Source of the DNA: CAMLOF01 sp966692625
GTDB lineage: Bacteria; Pseudomonadota; Gammaproteobacteria; Burkholderiales; Burkholderiaceae_C
Direction: 5' to 3'
Length of the DNA stretch: 9,352 bases
Assembly: GCA_966692625.1 (NCBI GenBank)
Contig: CBKZAG010000132.1
Location: 1 to 9,352, forward strand
The notes under the pieces are model-generated. The model made no database searches. It saw nothing but the letters and a program-made list of their open reading frames with translations, and was not told where the DNA came from. Shown piece after piece: positions 1 to 3,664 of the stretch. The translations under genes were made by a program, and so were the position numbers. How positions within the stretch are numbered: the first letter of the stretch is position 1; the number at the start of each line of letters is the position of its first letter.

Positions 1-2
1 TC

Positions 3-959
3 ACCACCGAGTCGGAAAAGCGCGACTACGCGCTCAAGCCGATGAACTGCCCGGGTCACATCCTGATCTTCAAGCAGGGTGTGAAGAGCTACCGCGACTT
101 GCCGCTGCGCTACGGTGAGTTTGGCCAGTGCCACCGCAACGAGCCCACGGGCGGCTTGCACGGCATCATGCGTGTGCGCGGCTTCACGCAGGACGACGGT
201 CACATCTTCTGCACCGAAGACATGATCCAGGCAGAGGTGGCCGCCTTCACAGCGCTGCTCAAGAAGGTTTACAAGGACTTCGGCTTCACCGACATCCTTT
301 ACAAGCTGTCCACGCGGCCTGAAAAGCGCATCGGCACAGAGGAAAGCTGGGACAAGGCCGAGGCGGCGCTGGCCGAAGGCCTGAAGACCGCTGGTTGCGA
401 ATTCGAGTACCTGCCGGGCGAGGGTGCGTTCTACGGCCCCAAGATCGAATACACGCTCAAGGACGCGCTGGGCCGCCAGTGGCAGTGCGGCACCATCCAG
501 GTGGATCCGAACCTGCCGGAGCGCCTGGATGCCGAATTCGTGGGTGAGGATGGCATGCGCCACCGCCCCGTCATGCTGCACCGTGCCATCGTCGGCAGCC
601 TGGAGCGTTTCATCGGCATTTTGATCGAACAACACGCTGGCGCGCTGCCCACTTGGCTGGCCCCGGTGCAGGTGGCGGTGCTCAATATCACCGATTCGCA
701 GGCCGATTACTGTCGTGAAATTGCCAAAATGCTGGAGAATCAAGGGCTTAGGGTCACCCTGGACCTGCGCAACGAGAAAATCACGTATAAAATACGGGAG
801 CATTCGCTGCAAAAGCTGCCTTACATCCTCGTTGTGGGTGACAAAGAAAAGGCCGCCGGGGCGGTTGCCGTGCGTGCGCGCGGCAACAAAGACCTGGGGG
901 TTTTGTCCCTGGAGGAGTTCGCCCAACGCATCCGTTCGGACATCGAAGCCAAGGCCTGA
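3..959 (+). CDS. thrS: Threonyl-tRNA synthetase, 3' part (5' end outside window)
   Basis: The reading frame is already open at the left edge, so this is the C-terminal 318 residues of a protein that is about 640 residues long in E. coli. The enzyme charges tRNA-Thr with threonine in the cytoplasm. The fragment has the class II catalytic core: MNCPGH with the first zinc-ligand Cys (codon 45-53 region), the motif 2 stretch YGEFGQCHRNEPTGGLHG, then RGFTQDDGHIFC with the second ligand His, and VMLHRAIVGSLERFIG with the third ligand His and motif 3. The last ~100 residues, from LAPVQVAVLNI, are the anticodon-binding domain. The N-terminal TGS and editing domains lie outside the window. It stops with TGA at 957-959, 90 nt before infC, as in the conserved thrS-infC arrangement. 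In E. coli thrS is autoregulated through its own leader, which cannot be seen here. Identification is secure. Confidence 0.97.
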   Translation, partial: TTESEKRDYALKPMNCPGHILIFKQGVKSYRDLPLRYGEFGQCHRNEPTGGLHGIMRVRGFTQDDGHIFCTEDMIQAEVAAFTALLKKVYKDFGFTDILYKLSTRPEKRIGTEESWDKAEAALAEGLKTAGCEFEYLPGEGAFYGPKIEYTLKDALGRQWQCGTIQVDPNLPERLDAEFVGEDGMRHRPVMLHRAIVGSLERFIGILIEQHAGALPTWLAPVQVAVLNITDSQADYCREIAKMLENQGLRVTLDLRNEKITYKIREHSLQKLPYILVVGDKEKAAGAVAVRARGNKDLGVLSLEEFAQRIRSDIEAKA

Positions 960-969
960 GGCCTGGTTT

Positions 970-1032
970 CCTGTGCCGTGGTGCCACGGGTAACAGGCGG
1001 TGGGCAGCGGTTTTGCTGCCCTGCAGCTTTTT
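970..1032 (+). promoter_or_regulatory. Hairpin-rich thrS-infC spacer with competing stems
   Basis: The 90-nt spacer between thrS and infC holds several inverted repeats. Hairpin A spans 970-997: CCTGT/ACAGG outside and CCGTG/CACGG inside. Hairpin B is a perfect 7-bp stem, GGGCAGC (1002-1008) with GCTGCCC (1015-1021). The right arm of B can instead form hairpin C, GCTGC (1015-1019) with GCAGC (1023-1027), which is followed at once by five T (1028-1032). B and C cannot form together, so B could act as anti-terminator and C as a weak terminator. The 5-bp stem with a 3-nt loop in C is marginal for termination. Function is inferred from base pairing only. Confidence 0.45.
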
Positions 1033-1036
1033 GAAC

Positions 1037-1052
1037 AAAGGATTTCACCATC
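1037..1052 (+). promoter_or_regulatory. Shine-Dalgarno and non-AUG (ATC) start of infC
   Basis: AAAGGA at 1037-1042 is a good ribosome-binding site, seven nt before an ATC codon at 1050-1052. The infC frame has a TGA at 1032-1034. No ATG, GTG or TTG occurs between that stop and the conserved N-terminal residues, and the next GTG (1173) would remove 41 residues including conserved N-domain sequence. ATC is therefore the only sensible start. E. coli infC uses AUU, and IF-3 rejects such starts, which gives negative autoregulation; AUC would serve the same purpose. Confidence 0.88.
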
Positions 1053-1661
1053 GCTACCAACCCCAACTTCCGCGACCGCCGTCAACGCGAGGAACGCGCT
1101 CACCGCCTGAACCGCGAAATCAACGCCCCTGAGGTTCGCCTCACCGGGCCCGAGGGCGAAGCCATTGGTGTCGTGAGTCTCCAGGAAGCGCTGCGCATGG
1201 CAGGCGACTTGGACGTGGATCTGGTGGAAATTGCCGCGATGGCCAAGCCTCCGGTTTGCCGCCTCATCGATTACGGCAAGTTCAAGTACGCGGAGCAGAA
1301 GAAGGCAGCGGAGGCGAAGTCCAAACAGAAGGTCATCGAGGTCAAGGAAATCAAGTTCCGTCCCGGTACCGACGAAGGCGACTACAACATCAAGATGCGC
1401 AACGTGCGCCGCTTCCTGGAAGACGGCGACAAGTGCAAGATCACCCTGCGTTTCCGTGGCCGTGAGATCACGCACCAGGAACTGGGCTTGGCACTGTTGA
1501 ACCGCATTCGCGATGAACTGGGCGACTCGATCGTGGTGGAGCAGTTCCCCAAGCTCGAAGGCCGCCAGATGATCATGATGATCGCACCTGGCCGCAAGAA
1601 GGCGGGCGGTGCAGGCAAACCGGCGCAGGAAGCTGCTCCGGTGGCCACCCCGGCAGAGTAA
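1050..1661 (+). CDS. infC: Translation initiation factor IF-3
   Basis: IF-3 binds the 30S subunit, prevents premature 50S joining and checks start codon and initiator tRNA. The protein is 203 residues counted from the ATC start at 1050. The N-domain (about residues 15-85) contains NREINAPEVRLTG, VSLQEAL and AKPPVCRLIDYGKFKY. A lysine-rich linker (82-100) leads to the C-domain with VKEIKFRPGTDEGDY, KITLRFRGREITHQ and EGRQMIMMIAPGRKK. About 20 low-complexity Ala/Pro/Gly residues follow (from about 184), which E. coli IF-3 (180 residues) lacks. The gene lies between thrS and rpmI-rplT, the usual order. The non-canonical start codon strongly suggests the classical autoregulation in which IF-3 discriminates against its own start. 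The family is certain; the exact start rests on the Shine-Dalgarno spacing and on the upstream stop at 1032. Confidence 0.96.
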   Translation: MATNPNFRDRRQREERAHRLNREINAPEVRLTGPEGEAIGVVSLQEALRMAGDLDVDLVEIAAMAKPPVCRLIDYGKFKYAEQKKAAEAKSKQKVIEVKEIKFRPGTDEGDYNIKMRNVRRFLEDGDKCKITLRFRGREITHQELGLALLNRIRDELGDSIVVEQFPKLEGRQMIMMIAPGRKKAGGAGKPAQEAAPVATPAE

Positions 1662-1849
1662 TCCGCCGGTACAAGAAACGGGTCCGTGGCGGGTTGGTCG
1701 CCTGCGGCGGGTCCGGGAAAAGCACTCCTTGGGGTGCGTTTCCAAGCGGGGTTCTTTGAACCAGCCGCACAACCCAAGTGGCTCGGGGCCAACAAGACCG
1801 CGATCTGGTTCGCGGCGCCTCACGAGCACAAACCATAAGGAGCATCAAC
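1662..1849 (+). promoter_or_regulatory. Structured infC-rpmI leader, candidate L20 autoregulatory site
   Basis: These 188 nt contain no convincing gene but several strong hairpins in a row. CGCC (1699-1702) pairs with GGCG (1706-1709). GCACTC (1722-1727) pairs with GGGTGC (1732-1737). GCGG+GGTTC (1746-1754) pairs with GAACC+CCGC (1758-1762, 1765-1768) across a 2-nt bulge. CCGCGA (1798-1803) pairs with TCGCGG (1810-1815). None is followed by a proper U-tract, so termination is unlikely. In E. coli and Firmicutes, L20 represses this operon by binding a folded leader ahead of rpmI or infC. The position fits such a role, but no specific L20-binding motif was identified. Confidence 0.4.
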
Positions 1850-2053
1850 ATGCCCAAAATGAAGACCAAGAGCAGTGCGAAAAAGCGTTTTCGCGTTCGT
1901 CCGGGTGGCACCGTCAAGCGCGGTCAAGCCTTCAAACGTCACATCCTGACCAAGAAGTCCACCAAGAACAAGCGCCAGCTGCGTGGTGCGGTGACTGTGC
2001 ATGAGACCAACATGGGTCACATGGCGCAGATGCTGCCCTTTGCCGGCCTGTAA
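1850..2053 (+). CDS. rpmI: 50S ribosomal protein L35
   Basis: This 67-residue, very basic protein matches L35 (65 residues in E. coli) along its whole length. It begins MPKMKTKSSAKKRFRV, has GQAFKRHILTKKSTKNKRQLR in the middle and ends MLPFAGL. L35 is a small structural protein of the large ribosomal subunit. The ATG at 1850 follows AAGGAG (1837-1842) at seven nt, a strong ribosome-binding site. Longer upstream in-frame extensions (from 1778) would translate part of the structured leader and are not credible. It is 25 nt upstream of rplT, so the two are surely co-transcribed; in other bacteria they are translationally coupled and repressed together by L20. Confidence 0.98.
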   Translation: MPKMKTKSSAKKRFRVRPGGTVKRGQAFKRHILTKKSTKNKRQLRGAVTVHETNMGHMAQMLPFAGL

Positions 2054-2078
2054 TTCAACGACGAACAAGGAGTAAGCT

Positions 2079-2438
2079 ATGCCTCGCGTCAAACGTGGTG
2101 TCACCGCACGTGCCCGTCACAAGAAAGTCCTGGCCCTGGCCAAAGGTTTCCGCGGCCGTCGCGGTAATGTCTTCCGCATCGCCAAACAGGCGGTGATGAA
2201 GGCCGGTCAGTATGCCTACCGTGACCGCCGTACCAAGAAGCGTGTGTTCCGCCAGCTGTGGATTGCCCGTATCAACGCCGGCGTGCGCGAATTGGGCCTG
2301 ACCTACAGCCAGTTCGCCAACGGCCTGAAGAAAGCCGCCATCGAGATCGACCGCAAGATGCTGGCTGATCTGGCCGTGAACGACAAGGCTGCTTTCAGCA
2401 GCATCGTCGAGCAGGTCAAAGCCAAGTTGGCTGCCTGA
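2079..2438 (+). CDS. rplT: 50S ribosomal protein L20
   Basis: L20 is an early 23S rRNA-binding assembly protein of the large subunit and, in other bacteria, the repressor of its own operon. The 119 residues start MPRVKRGVTARARHKKVL and contain the conserved basic N-terminal helix with AKGFRGRRGNVFRIAKQAV, followed by the globular part with YRDRRTKKRVFRQLWIARINAG. Length matches the family (118 in E. coli). AAGGAG at 2067-2072 lies six nt before the ATG. The TGA stop (2436-2438) overlaps by one base the ATG of a six-codon phenylalanine-ending mini-ORF that precedes the pheS terminator hairpin. Confidence 0.98.
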   Translation: MPRVKRGVTARARHKKVLALAKGFRGRRGNVFRIAKQAVMKAGQYAYRDRRTKKRVFRQLWIARINAGVRELGLTYSQFANGLKKAAIEIDRKMLADLAVNDKAAFSSIVEQVKAKLAA

Positions 2439-2458
2439 TGGACGATCGGTTTTTCTGA
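2438..2458 (+). CDS. Putative Phe attenuator leader peptide, MDDRFF
   Basis: This six-codon ORF reads Met-Asp-Asp-Arg-Phe-Phe-stop (ATG 2438-2440, TTT 2450-2452, TTC 2453-2455, TGA 2456-2458). Its start overlaps the rplT stop in a TGATG arrangement and it has no clear Shine-Dalgarno of its own, so reinitiation by ribosomes finishing rplT is the likely entry. The two adjacent Phe codons lie inside the left arm of an RNA hairpin (2447-2470), and a terminator follows at 2490-2521, just before pheS. E. coli pheST is governed in the same way by the 14-residue leader PheM, which is rich in Phe. With only two Phe codons, chance is possible; the support is the combination of position, overlap and the three alternative stems. 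The leader role is inferred, not shown. Confidence 0.6.
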   Translation: MDDRFF

Positions 2459-2493
2459 ACAGAAAAGCCGCCAATCGACCGGCAATTGGGGGC
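2443..2493 (+). promoter_or_regulatory. pheST attenuator: pause hairpin and anti-terminator
   Basis: Two mutually exclusive stems are visible. The 1:2 hairpin pairs 2447-2457 with 2460-2470, about 10 bp with one G-U pair and a GAAC-like loop. It extends by CGAT (2443-2446) with ATCG (2474-2477) across a 3-nt bulge, and its left arm contains both Phe codons and the leader stop. The 2:3 anti-terminator pairs 2467-2475 (GCCGCCAAT) with 2485-2493 (ATTGGGGGC), eight pairs and one G-G mismatch, and so removes GGGC from the terminator's left arm. A ribosome stalled at the Phe codons would cover strand 1 and leave strand 2 free, favouring read-through into pheST. All pairings were read by eye without folding energies. 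Confidence 0.6.
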
Positions 2494-2521
2494 CAGGGCT
2501 GTAAAGTCTCTGGCCCTTTTT
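2490..2521 (+). terminator. Rho-independent terminator/attenuator before pheS
   Basis: GGGCCAGGG (2490-2498) pairs with CTCTGGCCC (2508-2516), including one G-U pair. The 9-nt loop is CTGTAAAGT, and five T follow (2517-2521). This is a standard intrinsic terminator, 43 nt before the pheS ATG chosen here. Unconditional termination would cut pheST off from the ribosomal protein transcript, and no convincing promoter is visible between it and pheS. A conditional terminator therefore fits best, though partial termination with plain read-through remains possible. Confidence 0.85.
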
Positions 2522-2564
2522 CATTTGGATTTCGCCCTTGATGGGCAAGCCGTGGACCGTTGAG

Positions 2565-3635
2565 ATGAACGACCTCGATTCCCTGGTGCAGTCGGCGCGC
2601 GAGCTGTTCGCGCAGGCCGCCACCCCCGCCGACCTTGAAAACGCCAAGGCCCAGTACCTGGGCAAGAGCGGCCGCATGACCGAGCTGATGAAAGGCATGG
2701 CGGCGCTCAGCGTGGAAGAGAAGAAGACCCGTGGCGCGGCCATCAACGTGGCCAAGCAGGCGATCGAGGTGGCACTGAACGAGCGCCGTCAGGCCCTGGC
2801 CGAGGCCGAACTGCAACGCCAGTTGCAGGCCGAGGCGCTCGACGTGACCTTGCCTGGCCGCCAGCGTGGCACCGGCGGTCTGCACCCCGTGAGCCTGACG
2901 ATGGAACGCATCGAGGCGATCTTCGGCTCCATGGGCTTTGAAGTGGCCGACGGCCCCGAGATCGAATCCGATTGGTTCAACTTCACCGCACTGAACACGC
3001 CTGAAGACCATCCGGCGCGTTCCATGCACGACACTTTCTACGTGGAAGGCGGCTCCGAGAAGGCGCCCAACCTGCTGCGTACGCACACCAGCCCCATGCA
3101 GATCCGCCACGCGGTGCAGCACGTCAAGCGTTACAAGGCCCTGGCTGGTGCGTCTGCGAACGAATTGTTCAGTGGCGACATGCCCGAGATCCGCGTCATC
3201 GCGCCGGGCCGCACCTACCGGGTGGACAGCGACGCCACCCACTCGCCCATGTTCCACCAGTGCGAAGGCTTGTGGATTGGCGAGAACGTGAGCTTCAAGG
3301 ACTTGAAGTTCGTGTTCACCGATTTCTGCCGCACCTTCTTCGAGTCGGATGACCTGGTGCTGCGTTTCCGCCCCAGTTTCTTCCCCTTCACCGAGCCCAG
3401 CGCCGAGATCGACATCCAGTTCCAGACAGGCCCGTTGGCGGGCCGTTGGCTGGAGGTGGCCGGTAGCGGCCAGGTGCACCCGAACGTGGTGCGCAACATG
3501 GGGTTGGACCCCGAGAAATACATCGGCTTTGCCTTTGGCATGGGGCCGGACCGCCTGACCATGCTGCGCTATGGCGTCAACGACCTGCGCCTGTTCTTTG
3601 ACGGCGACATCCGCTTCCTGAGCCAGTTCCGCTGA
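2565..3635 (+). CDS. pheS: Phenylalanyl-tRNA synthetase alpha subunit
   Basis: PheS is the catalytic subunit of the alpha2-beta2 enzyme that charges tRNA-Phe. The 356 residues (from ATG 2565) begin with the N-terminal coiled-coil arm that contacts tRNA (about 1-95, with AQYLGKSGRMTELMKGM). The class II catalytic domain follows: GLHPVSLTMERIEAIF (105-120), DTFYV, LLRTHTSPMQIR, motif 2 around APGRTYRVDSDATHSPMFHQ (213-232), RPSFFPFTEPSAEIDI and motif 3 GFAFGMGPDRLTMLRYG (321-337). It is about 29 residues longer than the E. coli protein, partly because of extra sequence at 184-207. Start choice: ATG 2565 has GGA at 2554-2556, eight nt upstream, and opens MNDLDSLV as in relatives I recall. An in-frame ATG at 2541 or TTG at 2538 would add eight or nine residues. 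It precedes pheT by 29 nt and is probably controlled by the upstream attenuator. Confidence 0.97.
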   Translation: MNDLDSLVQSARELFAQAATPADLENAKAQYLGKSGRMTELMKGMAALSVEEKKTRGAAINVAKQAIEVALNERRQALAEAELQRQLQAEALDVTLPGRQRGTGGLHPVSLTMERIEAIFGSMGFEVADGPEIESDWFNFTALNTPEDHPARSMHDTFYVEGGSEKAPNLLRTHTSPMQIRHAVQHVKRYKALAGASANELFSGDMPEIRVIAPGRTYRVDSDATHSPMFHQCEGLWIGENVSFKDLKFVFTDFCRTFFESDDLVLRFRPSFFPFTEPSAEIDIQFQTGPLAGRWLEVAGSGQVHPNVVRNMGLDPEKYIGFAFGMGPDRLTMLRYGVNDLRLFFDGDIRFLSQFR

Positions 3636-3664
3636 TCCGCCAACGCATTCCGAGAGTCTGAAAC

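Noticed and set aside
1718..1741. Hairpin around GCACTC/GGGTGC as a terminator of infC
   Set aside because: It is followed by GTTTCC with only three T, insufficient for intrinsic termination, and rpmI-rplT has no clear promoter after it.
1778..1849. Longer L35 starting upstream at 1778
   Set aside because: It would translate part of the structured leader. The ATG at 1850 has a strong Shine-Dalgarno and gives the normal 67-residue length.
2447..2470. Hairpin over the leader Phe codons as an independent terminator
   Set aside because: No U-tract follows. The next bases are CCAATCG, so it fits a pause or protector stem better.
2055..3479. 474-codon open frame on the - strand opposite rplT and pheS
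   Set aside because: It spans two genes and the attenuator, has the same compositional look as other antisense shadows, and has no family features.
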